Source: Balanoglossus misakiensis (lineage: Eukaryota > Hemichordata). From it: a DNA stretch of 64,000 nucleotides. A model generated the notes under the pieces. That model was not told where the DNA came from. It ran no database searches and was given only the letters and a program-made list of their open reading frames with translations. Positions within the stretch are counted from its first letter, which is position 1. Each line of letters opens with the position of its first letter. Position numbers and translations under genes: made by a program. Positions 31,659 through 43,127 of the stretch are shown here, piece by piece. The stretch is taken from positions 7,378,001 to 7,442,000 of the forward strand of contig CM082598.2 of the NCBI GenBank assembly GCA_040954595.2, given 5' to 3'.

Positions 31659-31861
31659 CGTCACATCCCCGCAGCAACAGACGCAATCTCTCGGTCTTGT
31701 TCGTCCAAACGATTGATATCACCCACGTCATATCTTACCATCTAATGCACACATGCGTTATTTCGAGTGTTCAAACATTTCGTTCAATCCAAAGTTTGTG
31801 GAGAATATTTTACCCGTGTGCACACACCACAATAGTTGTGTACTCTTGTAATTGCTAGTTG

Positions 31862-31867
31862 AATAAA
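31862..31867 (+). terminator. Polyadenylation signal of gene A
   Basis: AATAAA about 200 bases after the stop codon, the first canonical signal downstream. Confidence 0.6.
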
Positions 31868-31917
31868 CGGGTGCGACACCCATTTATTTTTGAATTTCAT
31901 ATTTAAATTAACAGCCA

Positions 31918-32277
31918 CAATCAGAGGTTGCTGATATGTGTGCCTACCAGTTAACTAACTCAAATGGACAATTCTAATGTCGAAAGTTAAATGATGAAAA
32001 AATAATTGGAAGCTATTGGGACTTTAAGATGTTATGTATTCAAGTCAAATTTACATGTACTTTCATTTACTAGAAATAGAACGTCTGTTTTGTGTCAATC
32101 GGAGGTTGCTGATATGTGTGCCTACCAGTTAACTAACTCAAATGGACAATTCTAATGTCGAAAGTTAAATGATGATCAGAAAAAAAATGGAAGCTATTGG
32201 AACTTTAAGATGTTATGTATTCAAGTCAAATTTACGTGTACTTTCATTTACTAGAAATAGAACGTCTGTTTTGTGTC
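31918..32277 (+). repeat. Two-copy tandem duplication, 179-bp unit
   Basis: AGGTTGCTGATATGTGTGCC occurs near 31924 and 32103. The following 170 bases are nearly identical in the two copies. It lies just beyond the 3' end of gene A. Confidence 0.9.
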
Positions 32278-32611
32278 GAATTGTCTACAATCGTTTTCAT
32301 TTCTTCAATATACATATACATACAGGCCTCAAACCGGTCTCGACTGCTCCATATATCCCTCCAATTAAAAAGTATGGCTCACGGTGGTTTGAGTCAAAAT
32401 ATTCTAATATTCTATTGTGCAATCTAACAGAGTACTAGTGTTGCCTCAGAGTGTGTCGTGGTAATGGTCGGCAAATAGAAATTATCCGCGTCTGCTCATT
32501 CGGGGACATGGCATGATTGCTTGTCACGTGGACGCAAAGTCATCGAAGGGAAACAATAGTAATAATACATTTAACCTTGGTGGCGCCCTATTAATATTCA
32601 CCACGGATTTT

Positions 32612-32706
32612 TTGATGGAGAGAGAGTATGAGAGAGAGGGAGAGAGAGAGAGAAAGAGCGAGTCAGAAAGAGAGAGAGAGCGAGTCAGAAAGAGAGAGTG
32701 AGAGAG
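32612..32706 (+). repeat. GA-rich simple repeat
   Basis: Interrupted (GAGA)n with a GAGTCAGAAAGA sub-repeat. Low-complexity Glu/Arg frames here are artefacts. Confidence 0.9.
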
Positions 32707-33249
32707 GTGCCCAGTCTTCAGAGGTGGTTACCATGGCAAACCAGGTAATCCATTACCCTTGTATTTGCCACTTTGGGTCAGTCTTGTTGGGTGTAGCATG
32801 CTGGCAAGACACGCGTACTCGTTCGAGACACTTGGTACCATAAATTTGCGGTCGCTCAAGATTACCCTTATTTAATATTCATTGTTCTCTTTGTTTCTTG
32901 CACCTGGTAATTTCGCACCAGGTAATTAGGTTGCTCGAACGATGAACACCTGGTGAATGCCGTATTGGAAGGCATATCTTTGTACAACAAATGGAGTGCC
33001 ATGGATTAGCAATTACAATGTACAAGGTATGTGATATTATTATCTGACCAAAAAGGCCACAAACATTGTTGCGTTTCCGCCACCACTCCCGCCATGAAAC
33101 CCAACAAAAACGAAAGATTTGTTTACCATGACGTTGTTGTCCAAGCTGGTGATTCGGCAATGTAAGCGAGGAAGATGATGGGCACTTTATGCAAAATACA
33201 TCAGAGGAAAGTCGTGATCTATAAATTCAAAGGAAATCAAATAATATGG
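32707..33249. other. No gene recognised
   Basis: Unique sequence between gene A's 3' flank and the start of the second duplication copy. A 93-codon minus-strand frame (32879-33160) lacks any recognised domain. Confidence 0.35.
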
Positions 33250-34872
33250 CATTTTTGCATGCGATACATGTTTGTAGCCATTTTGTAACCATTTTGTATG
33301 AGACAACAAAAGAAATACATTGTTCCTTCCTGTTAGGACGATGTTTGTAACGGTTTCAATCGTTACTACCCTCAAACTTTTCTACCCCGTTGACCATTGA
33401 TTGATCAAAGACATCACTCGTTGAGTTATCGACAGGTATCAATTCAGTGTTTTAATGAAAAGGCATAAATCAGTACACGATCAAAATCATCGTCGATTCC
33501 CAAGAACGTGTCTTATAAATTATTTCTGGTTTCTACAATACATTTACATAGCCACGACGGCGCTATACTGACATGTTTTATGGTGCCGATGATATTTTCA
33601 CGGGCCACGCGGGAACGGTTTCAAATAGTAAAGCGACACACACCACCATTTTAACGCAATTTATCTCAAAATAGAGCGCGGTGACCCCTGTATTTTATTT
33701 GACCAATGAATTTATATTTGCTAGACTGAGCTATGTGTAAAATTTCGTGAAAATGACAATAGTAGAAGTTTGTTTTCTGGCGATTTTCAATATAATGCTA
33801 CGGGGAAAAGACGGGTGCGCGCAGTTTCCGGTTTATGTTCTACGCATACATCCTTAAATAAGTAGAGTTGGTTTTCGGTTCAGGTGAATTCTGCACTGAA
33901 GCGAAGAGGGCAAGGCCAAAGGTGGGCGGGATATAAGGCAGATAGATACTCTGAAATTGCTGGAAAGTCAGAGAGGGGGACAGGCAGGCAGGCAGGCGGG
34001 CAAACAAACACAGGCTTCAGGGTTGTAATGTTGGAAAGAGCTTTCGTCCAATCACAATGCTCGTATTTATTGACCAATGAGAGCCATGTTTACATTACAT
34101 CGTATATTGTTCTCCGTGATACCTATTATTGTCTTAGTGAAATTTTGTTCTAATTTGCGGACAAAATATAAAAAAATTAATGATTAATTGCTTTTTACCG
34201 GCACCGGATGAAGCTGCTTGGTAAACATAACGAAAATTAAATTGTGTCGATTAATAAAACACGAGCAAACTTTATTGCGCGACACGCCCTTGGTAATTGT
34301 AAGGCCATTAATAGTGGAATTAATTCCAATGGTAACCGCGGCAACAGAAACATGTTACCTGTCTGTACCGTAAACTGCAAAATAATTTAAAAGCATCAGT
34401 GTATTTGAAAACATTTCATGGGGTAATGATTATCTGACCCGAATACCCCCCCCCCCGCCCGAGTATGAATGCACATATGACTTGTTTAGACGTAATAAGT
34501 AGTGACAGTTGTCTGTGAATGTTACAGAGTCGCGCATATTATAAGTCTTTATTCACTTTCACTCCAGGAAGACATGAATCCTGACACGTTTTGTTCGTTT
34601 TATTAACCTGAGTTCAACGCAGTGGAACACTTCCCTTTGCGTTTCGCATGAGGACAGTATTGATGCAAATATCGTGGGCTGTTCCGGCCACACTGGGTAG
34701 GCCTAACTAAACATCTCAATTACTTTTAATTTCATAGGTTGATGAGTAAATCCGCCTATGCTCATTGAGCTTATGGTTATCGAGTAGGTAATTACCCCGA
34801 AACACGCAGGAGTAAAACTCTAGGGCTTTGACAAGTTTTAACACATTAGCCAACGCCCGCCAGCGCTTAACC

Positions 34873-37800
34873 ATGAGTTTGCAAGCGTTGGTTCTGCTGG
34901 CCCAAGTTTCCACCTTTGCGCTGGGTTCTGTCGCAGCGTCGCCCGACAGCGGGGACCAGTTCGACCCGGAGGCGCAGGCGTGCCTTGTCCAGAGCGAAAT
35001 CCCTACCCCGCACATGTCGTTCTCGTGCCCGAATCCGACGATGCTCAGGGACAGCTTCCACGTGCTTCTGTGCGCCAACATGTGCTACCGGCGGGGCGAG
35101 AAGTGCAAGTCGTTCAACTATCAAGCCTCTCTGAAAATCTGTGAGATCTGTCCGACCGAGGCGCCGAACTATGACTCCCTGCAGCACCGTCCAGGTTGGG
35201 TTTACGGTCGAAATGATCAGTACACATTTATCGAGGTAAGAAAACACTAACCACATAAAATTTCTAATATCGAGCTTGATTCATTTTTTTTTAAGTCAGA
35301 GAAAAAATAAGGAATACAGAGCAAGGGAAGTCAAAAACACAAAAACAAAAACAAAAACAAAAGGAAGGGGAGGACAAAGAGCAAAAACAAATCAAAAACA
35401 AGAATAACAATTGTCATAATCGAGAATCTGAAGACATCACAGTGGCAGGATTACTTTCCATTTATCGTGTGAAAAAGATTGATATTTCCATTTTTCTTTG
35501 CAATATTTTTTTCTGAGGTTACAATACTTTTAACTTTTTCAATGAAGACAGCAAGAGACGGTTTCTCATTTAAAAACGGATTGCATATAAATGGTACTTG
35601 GCTATAATTAATAAATGGTTTAATAGTGAGTTTCTGTTTTGAGGAAGGACACCAAAAAGGACATCTCGACAAGATAGTGTGATTATTTGATTTGTTTTAA
35701 ACTGGTAGAATTTTTGAAAGGTGGTCCAAAATTTTCTGGCTTCGCTACATTCCCAGAATACATGCTCTATAAACTGCAAATTGCAGTGTTGACAGCTATC
35801 GCTGTCTTTTATTTTATTATTCATTAAGAAAAGGTTTGTAGCTAGTATGCGGTGATTGATTTTAAATTGAAAAACTCTCAATTTCATTTCTTTTGTGGTT
35901 TCAAATGGCAGTTTCCATATTTTTGTCCAGTTAACGTTTTGCGCATAATTCATTTTAGAGTACTTTTTTCTGAAGTGGGTGGGAGAAACTTGTTTTGCTT
36001 AAACATCTCGTAGAATTCCTTTGTGGTGCCTGTTCGAATTTGATATTTTTCAAGATATTCTTGTGTATTTTCATCAGTTGCTGGAACTTCCATTTCTCAA
36101 TGATTCTTTCCGTTTTCTTGGTATTGAGGAGATAGCGCCACTATATGTTATAAAATCTACATTGACGTTAAACTTTTCCTTAAACACCTGCCAGGGCAGT
36201 GGAGCACCAGTGACATTAAAGAAATCACTTATGTACTTAATACCCTGTTGGAACCATTTTTTTAGAATATCATGGTGTTACCATCGACAGTAACATATTT
36301 GTTATTCCATATGACCTCCTGGGCTGTATGAATTTCCACGGTTTTCAGTTCCGAAAAATATGTCAAAATATCCGAGTAAAACATTGGGATTTAAAAAGGA
36401 ATGCGTTTGACGTCATAATTACTATATGTTGAATATTATCATTCTGTGGCTATTGCATGGAAATTACGCCAATCTGATGTGTAGTGGGTGAGTATACTTA
36501 GTCAGACGGAATAATGTATTTCAGGCAAGAGCAAGACCGTGCGCCAGTCAACCTTGTTTGAACGGAGGACGGTGCCTAGAAAACCCTACCAGCGATACTT
36601 TTTCCTGTATCTGCAGGGAGGGCAGTCGCTTTATTGGACCAACTTGCAACATACCAGGTACGTTTACCGGGTATATGGTCAGTCTTGTGGACGGCGGTTC
36701 AGAGCTGTGACTCTGCCTGTGTAGGGGGAAGGGTACTCCCATAGTTTTCGTACGGGGGGTGTGCGACCCAAGTTCAAAACATCAATACATTTATACATAT
36801 TGTTACATATTGTCCAATTTTGCTGGATCGGATCAAGACACGGCGCGTCATGCGAAATGATCGACAAATATTGGAAATGTGAATGTTAATTACTCTCTCA
36901 TAGAGAAAGACATTCTTCTCAGCTGAGTATTAACAAGGAATCGAAATTGCTCCGTGTTCAAAAGTTTGGGAAACACAAGAACTCATTAACATAGCATTTA
37001 ATTACTATGCAAATTATGAACAATGAGAAATGCAAATACTACTTTCAAATCAAATCAATCAAAACAAACATTTATAAAGCGCCAGAATCAATAACAATGT
37101 TATTTCCAAAGGCGCTGAAAGTATAACTTTGTTAATGAGTTCGCTACTGTATACAGTCAACATATCAGTGGGGTCGGTGGACCGATACTCGAGAAACGTA
37201 CATTCTATTTACTGATAAAAGAAAAATCGATTAGATGTATTCATTGTGAAATTCAAGATCTTATTGATTTTAAATGTCAGCAAATTAACTGTGTTGCTAG
37301 TTAGAAAATTGAGGAGCAAAAATCTTATTCTCTTAATAAATTAAACGTGATTAAATGTATGCAATGTGTATTGCTGAGTGTCGCTCGGGCTCGGGGAACG
37401 TCATTCATGAACTGTCCACTAGTTTTACCCAACATTTTAATCGCCCCTTTTAAAACTACAATATAAACAATTATGCAATTAAAACTTTTCAATGGAGTTT
37501 CCATGAGAAGTTGATTGATATTCCGAGAGATGTTGAACAACTCAAGGCTTCAGATGGAGCAGCGGCGAATAAAGAATGTTAAGTCATGTGCGAAATGAGA
37601 AGTTTCTCCCTTATGTTTTTTTTCTTTCTTTCATTGTGCTCCAGTGACTGACGGCAGCTGGGGCGATTGGAGCTCCTGGTCCGACTGTACGGCGTCGTGT
37701 AACGCCGGATATCAAACCCGTACACGAGAGTGCAACAGCCCGGTCCCCGGAGATGGCGGAAACTCCTGTGCGGGTCGTCGTACAGACTACCAGAAGTGTC

Positions 37801-39501
37801 ACATGCATATTTGTCCGGGTGAGTCAGAATTGCCCGACCGTCCTCGTACAACACACTTCATTGCAAACATAGCTGTCTTTTTGCAAGTTTTCCCAGTGAT
37901 AATTTTGTGTTCAATGTGAAACTGATCGAGCATACTACTAGAGTCGTCAATTTTGTTATTGTTTGTTCTAGTTTGGTCAATGTGGAGTCTGGCTGCGTGT
38001 GAACCAGTGCCAGGAGGAGGCTTGGTCGGTCGCCGCAATAGAACTCGCGAGTGCCTCTTCGGCGGAACTCCCAATGTTGATATTGGGTGTACGGGACATG
38101 ACAATGAAACTGTGCATTGTGATACTCGCAGCGCCCTCGGTGAGTCTTTTAAATTTATGTCCGGCCCCTATAGTATTTCTGATGAATATTAATTAGCTCA
38201 TGAATATTAATTATCCGACCAGCTCTCAGTGATGCAAGGCTGGGCAGAACCTTGGTACATTGTATACAGCATGTTAAAGTGATAGTAGAGTTTTTGTTTT
38301 GTGCATATTTGTGAAGGTAAATACTGATCACAATAAATTCAACGTCGTTTATGGTAGTGAGGGCCAGAAAAGTGCGTCGCCATATGGTCAGTTGAGGACT
38401 TAACCACAAACATTCATTCATAGATGGGTATATGTAAATTGGAGGTGATTCTTTAGGTCTTTAGCTTGGGTCTAAGTGATGGGGAAAACGCTTAAGTTAC
38501 CAAATATTGTTAATTGCGATTGTCCTTTTTGAGATGCTTTATTGACACATTTTCCCTCTTGCCAACCGACAGTAAGCGGGGCCGCAGCGAACAAGATTAT
38601 CGAGGCTATCAAGCAGGAAGCTCAGGCTGGTACAGATATCTGTGCTCGTCGTCCAGATGCGGTGGGGTGCAATTCTGGTGAGTAACAAATGTGCCTGAGT
38701 GTTGAAATGTGAGCAGATAGAATGTAGGCCTATACATGTAGTGATGAGATGGCCTTGTCACAACTAAGGGAGTGTTGAAAGACTAGCAAGACAGCAGTTT
38801 GTATGATTATCGTCACGTGAATTTTTAACGAATTATCAAGATATAAAAAGTAATATTTAAGCATCGCTCGTGTTTCACTTCTTCCAGGCGATGGTGCATG
38901 GGGCAAGTGGTCTCCGTGGGGATCCTGTCCAGACAGTTGTGTTGGGTGGAATGTGCGCACGCGCACCAGAAAGTGTGACACTCCACCACCTGCAGACGGA
39001 GGTGCAGACTGCGCAGGCGTTGATCGAGAAGAAAGGCCATGTAGGAAATCGCTTGTGCATTGCAGTAAGCAGATCATCTGTAACTGTAGACTATCTTTTT
39101 TTTCAGAATTTATGTTCTATGAATCGACCATGGTGTCCAGTTCGCCTACTTATCTATGTTCAACTTCATAGCCTTATCTTGGCATGGAATTTATATAACT
39201 TTATTTTTTATTTATATAATATTGATATAACTATCACAAATCTGATTCGCAAGTCAAGGAGCCAATCGAATCGTCCATACATGGTTTTCAAACGTTGAAG
39301 TGATTACTGGTGTTTTTTGCTCCACAGACTGCTCAGATCCGGGAACGATAGAGAATGGTCATGTGACTGTTGTAAGAACTGACTATCTGACATTCAAGTG
39401 TGAGTGGAACGAAAAAGCCAAGATATTTTACTCTTTGTTCGGAAAAAAATCAAGCATGTGCATTGACGGTGAATGGTCAAATCCTCTGCCTGTTTGCAAA
39501 G
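34873..39501 (+). CDS. Gene B: 3'-truncated tandem duplicate of gene A
   Basis: Seven exons correspond to gene A exons 1-7, all with intact frames and splice sites: 34873-35235 (signal and PAN), 36525-36657 (EGF), 37645-37818 (TSP1), 37972-38139 (TSP1-like), 38573-38677 (linker), 38888-39064 (TSP1, one extra Val codon), 39328-39501 (CCP). No second CCP or lectin exon is found before the cyclin gene. The open frame would end by reading into the microsatellite intron. A cysteine in exon 1 is lost (DQCDPE to DQFDPE). It could be a truncated secreted protein, a transcribed pseudogene or a gene joined to a new 3' exon. Spaced about 10 kb from gene A in the same orientation. Confidence 0.75.
35285..36421 (-). 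mobile_element. LINE (non-LTR) 3' fragment in intron 1 of gene B
   Basis: On the minus strand, LRVFQFKINHRILATNLFLM, CQHCNLQFIEHVFWECSEA and KFWTTFQKF match the cysteine/histidine-bearing C-terminal region of L1/Tx1-like ORF2 proteins. The frame shifts near 35600, and the remainder continues as NEKPSLAVFIEKVKSI. The plus-strand T9 at the left edge is the element's poly(A). It replaces about 400 bp present in gene A's intron 1. Confidence 0.75.
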
Positions 39502-39511
39502 GTAATATACA

Positions 39512-39536
39512 TGTATGTATGTATGTATGTGTTGTG

Positions 39537-39583
<47 letters not shown>

Positions 39584-39630
39584 TATGTATGTATGTATGT
39601 ATGTATGTATGTATGTATGTATGTATGTCC
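39512..39630 (+). repeat. GT/ATGT microsatellite in gene B
   Basis: Equivalent position to the gene A microsatellite, but with a (GT)n expansion. Its right side joins a GTCCGTCCACATC segment that resembles the tail of a dispersed repeat (13100 region). This is where gene B homology ends. Confidence 0.9.
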
Positions 39631-39639
39631 GTCCACATC

Positions 39640-40503
39640 AAAAACTTGAAAACCGCTGTGTGTATCACTGTGATGTTTTTATTAAAGCTTCACTAGCAGT
39701 AATTTTCATGTTTTTATATTTCATACATGCCCACTGCTCAAAATAACACCTAGCTATGTGCAATGAACAGGTCATTTTTTCCAATTCAAATCACATCCTC
39801 CATCTTGAAAATAAATCTGGAGGGAACTAAAGAGCTGTTTCTACCTTCTTATGAAATGAAACTTTATAAATGTGCAGGTGCACTTAAAAGTAGTCTTATT
39901 TTTCAGTATATTGATTATGTCTTGTTAGAGAACAGTTTTTCACACATTTGTTTTCAGTTGTATCACAGGTCAGAGGTTGCCAGAGCATTTGCACATGGCC
40001 TAATCTTTCAGTCTGTGCTCCTCTACTAGCGCATATAAAATCTATCTTCAAAATAATTTTAATTTATCTCTGGTGAAATATCATCATTGGGGCAAAGCGC
40101 CCACATAGGAATGAAAAATAGATTTTAATGGGAGCCCCAAGACTGCTCTTTGGATAAAAGTTGTCAATCTACAAACTTTACAATTGTGTGCATGTTTTGC
40201 CAATCAAAAACATAATTTAAGCATTATTACTTAGCGAATGACAGTCCATCAAGGGACTGTTGGTGAATAAACTATCCTCTGTTACATATACTGCAACTCT
40301 GGGAAATTTGTCCAACCTAAAGATAACTCCCACTTTTCTCAAAACTATCTACTGCTCACTGATTAGTTAAAAACTGACCTCCTCCACCCCTTCACATACA
40401 AAACATGGATGTGACACATTTTGTTTAATATCTGGTACACAAATCTTGGCTAAGCCTAAAATATAAACTCAAATAAAAATAAGTCTGTATGTAAATTTTC
40501 TAC
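39640..40503. other. No gene recognised
   Basis: Sequence between the truncated gene B and the cyclin gene. It would hold the 3' UTR or further exons of the minus-strand cyclin gene, but I cannot identify them. A plus-strand 88-codon frame (39763-40029) is unsupported. Confidence 0.35.
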
Positions 40504-42913
40504 TTACTGAGCATGCTGCAAGGGAATGGCTCTTTCCCCTAAACCTCTTGCATTTACTTCAATAGTTACCAGATCCCTGTACAGTTTTCTACACTCTTCT
40601 TCAGTCATAGTCTCTGCCCCAGCAAGGAAATAAACATCCTGTAATAATGAAATGTGGCAATAATGACACATACATTTTTAACATAAACATTCAGAATGCA
40701 GTGTTTTAATTTTTTTCTTGAAGAACCCCAATAGATCTATGTTAAATGATATATTGTGAATGCCTATAAAAGTTATTGTGGCATATCGATGCGTCCTTTA
40801 TCAAAGAAATTTTGTAGCAAAATATGATAAAGCATTCAATGTTGCATAACTGAGTCTAAGATGTAGCATGCCTCTTTACTCTTGTACTTAAACTATATTC
40901 CCTCTCCAAATTGTCTCTCTCGCAGTACCGGGGTATTCACCATTCAGTGTGTAAGGTCACTGTATCATTATGAACAAGACTTGATAAAACAGAATGGTCA
41001 TGAGTAAGGTTTTAAGTTATGCTTGAGTAGAATATCAACAACACTAAGTTCCAGAAGGAAATTACTTCCAGTTGATCCTCAGTCAGTGGTGCAGCCAGCA
41101 GCACACACCCCTCTGCTATGTGGTGGGGTGTATGCTGCTGGCGAATATCCATGCTAAGCAGTGTTATGTCTGCCAGATACTATAACAAAATGAAAAATTA
41201 ATGAAGTCATGTACTAATTAGTCATTTTGCCAAAATACTGGCACCAATTAAACAATTTGCTCAAGCAGACTGTAAACAGAATCCATTGTTAGAAGACTAC
41301 TGACAGATGAACTCTAAATTTCTCACTTTGGCAACTTGCCTAGTATCCTCTTGGATCTGTGGATGCGACTCCCACAGATACCCCAGAAAGGTTGCCACTG
41401 AAACTGTGGATAATTTGAAATCTAATAATTTCATTATCCACAGTTCCATCTGGCAAACCTCCCTGGGAGTAAATGTGTTTGCCTTGTAATCTGAGAAAAC
41501 CGTGGCTTTGTATACTTCAATTTCATGAAGTTTGCTGTTATTGAAAGAAAGAAAATAATATAGCTTTGTATACAATTATGTGTTCATACGTTATTTTAAA
41601 CAGAAAAAAAAACATTAAATCTATGTATTAAGGGCGCTTCAGATTTGCTAATCAAAATTATTTTTTTATTCTAAGTCTAATATCAAAATCGAACAATTTA
41701 TCAGAGGTAACAACAGAAAGAAAGCATTATCAAACTTGTCTAGTGAGGGCGCTTCAGCTTGAACAATGCATAGTCTGGTCCACTGCTTTATTTTCACCAC
41801 TGGCTGGCGCTGCTCAAAAACAGGGTCGGGTATGGGGCAGCGATTTAGCCAGATTTTTTACTACATAGTGAGGATATTGACAAGACTGACAAGTTACAAC
41901 GCGCATCTGTGCTTTGGATTTCAAATCATAACTATATTTTTAAAACTTATTATTCAACAAAATCAAACACAAAATTAATCATAGTCAATCACTGTACACT
42001 GATGCCTTAGGCTGCATTCACAGACACCTCTGGAGGGGGGGGGGGGCGGGAGAATTCAATTTTTTTACCGTTAATTTTCACATGCCCCCCGTGCACAACC
42101 CGAAATATTTCAAATCCCCCCCTTCCGAACTGCTAAAATTTTGAAATCCCCCCCTACTTTCTTTCACACAGCACCTATCTATCTTGTAAAAAAGAAAAAC
42201 AGCGCTCCCATGAAAAGAATTTGAAACTGATGTTTTTCCTCATCAGTGGGTAATAATACTGAACATTGTTTATATTTTTTAAAGTATTTGTATACTGTGT
42301 TGGCAGACATTGTAAAACGAGAAGTGACGGGGGTGGGTGTCCTCCTCCCACGTAAGAAAATTTTATAAAACACAGAGCTCAAAGCTGCATTTTAATGAAC
42401 CCAAAAGCAAATTTAACTCAACTACTGGTATGTTGGGGAGGACAAATTTAACCTTCCCCGCGCAAAGTTAGCATGGGGAGGGGGGGGGGGGGCAAGTCCA
42501 CTGTCCTGGGACACTAGATAAACCAGTCAATGATTGAAAGGTGTTGATGAATGACTGGGGTGGGTGTGGGAGGGTGTCCCCCTCCCACATTAGAAAAAAA
42601 TTGTATTATGAAGGGTTCAAAACTGCATTTTTGTGGACTCAAAATAAATATTTAGTCCTCAAAGTTTTCAAGCCCCCCCCTTTCAGTCCCTAAATTAGAG
42701 GTGTCTGTGAATGCAGCCTTACCTAGCTGTAAACAGGCTGGCAGCACCCACTAGTTGCATCAGTTCGGCGTGAAAACCCCTGCACCGAACTATAAAATTG
42801 TCTGTGTACCACACAGCTGTTGAGATCGTCTCGTCATAAAAGTTCAACTCCTTTGCAACAGCAAACACCCAGTCGACATGGATTGCTCTGTACTATTGTT
42901 CCGTGGGAGTTAA
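40504..42913 (-). CDS. Cyclin-box protein (A/B-like divergent cyclin)
   Basis: Four minus-strand exons join in frame: 42723-42913, 41327-41534, 41066-41179, 40504-40638. They read AIHVDWVFAVAKELNFYDET, STAVWYTDNFIVRC, ELMQLVGAASLFTASKLHEI, TFTPREVCQMELWIMKLLDF, FLGYLWES, then YLADITLLSMDIRQQHTPHH and IAEGCVLLAAPL. This is the cyclin N-terminal box (VDW, ETISTAV, LVGAASLFTASK-HEI) followed by the second cyclin fold. Cyclins activate a CDK partner. The order resembles A/B types, but the subfamily is uncertain. The last exon ends with CAG TAA, or splices on at GTAAGT (40508). The strong acceptor at 42914 places a TAG seven codons into the first exon; a weaker acceptor at 42893 avoids it. N-terminal exons are not identified. 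Confidence 0.7.
42010..42718. mobile_element. 709-bp TTA-flanked MITE (PIF/Harbinger-like)
   Basis: Perfect 22-bp terminal inverted repeats (GGCTGCATTCACAGACACCT...) at 42010-42031 and 42697-42718, with TTA duplicated at 42007-42009 and 42719-42721. The interior has G/C homopolymer runs and an imperfect internal direct duplication (about 42328-42420 and 42556-42655). Non-coding. TWA target sites and GG ends fit the PIF/Harbinger superfamily. It lies in the cyclin gene's intron, touching the donor of the 42723-42913 exon. Confidence 0.85.
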
Positions 42914-43091
42914 CTGAGGTGAAAGAAACGATAATAGTTACACAAGAAGGTAAGGAAAACGACTGGCATATGACAAGCGAACGCGTGACGTGACAAGAGC
43001 GCGGAGAAACTGATGGCTTATCCGTATACGTTACGTTCACGTATGCATATGCAATCGTAATCTTATAGTCAGGGAGAGACCTGTGGCTTGC

Positions 43092-43127
43092 GTTACCATG
43101 GACGCACGCAGATGTTGCCAGGACAAC
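43092..43127 (-). promoter_or_regulatory. Two X-box (RFX-type) motifs upstream of the cyclin gene
   Basis: On the minus strand, GTTGTCCTGGCAAC (43114-43127) fits the imperfect-palindrome X-box consensus (GTNNCC-AT-GGNAAC type), and GCGTCCATGGTAAC (43092-43105) keeps one perfect half-site. They lie 8 bases apart and about 180-215 bp upstream of the first recognised cyclin exon. RFX factors commonly drive ciliary and some germline genes; regulation here is inferred. Confidence 0.4.

Larger units (their letters stand above)
33250..39520 (+). repeat. Segmental tandem duplication, copy B
   Basis: Collinear copy of 22684-29330. It differs by a 1.06-kb deletion relative to A near 33,640, a LINE insertion/replacement (35285-36421), an insertion of about 85 bp (about 37,042-37,127, with TTTATAAAGCGCC and AAGGCGCTG ends) and scattered substitutions. 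It stops in the same intronic microsatellite. Confidence 0.9.

Noticed and set aside
32513-32843. Glu/Arg-rich plus-strand frames
   Set aside because: Low-complexity translation of a GA-rich simple repeat.
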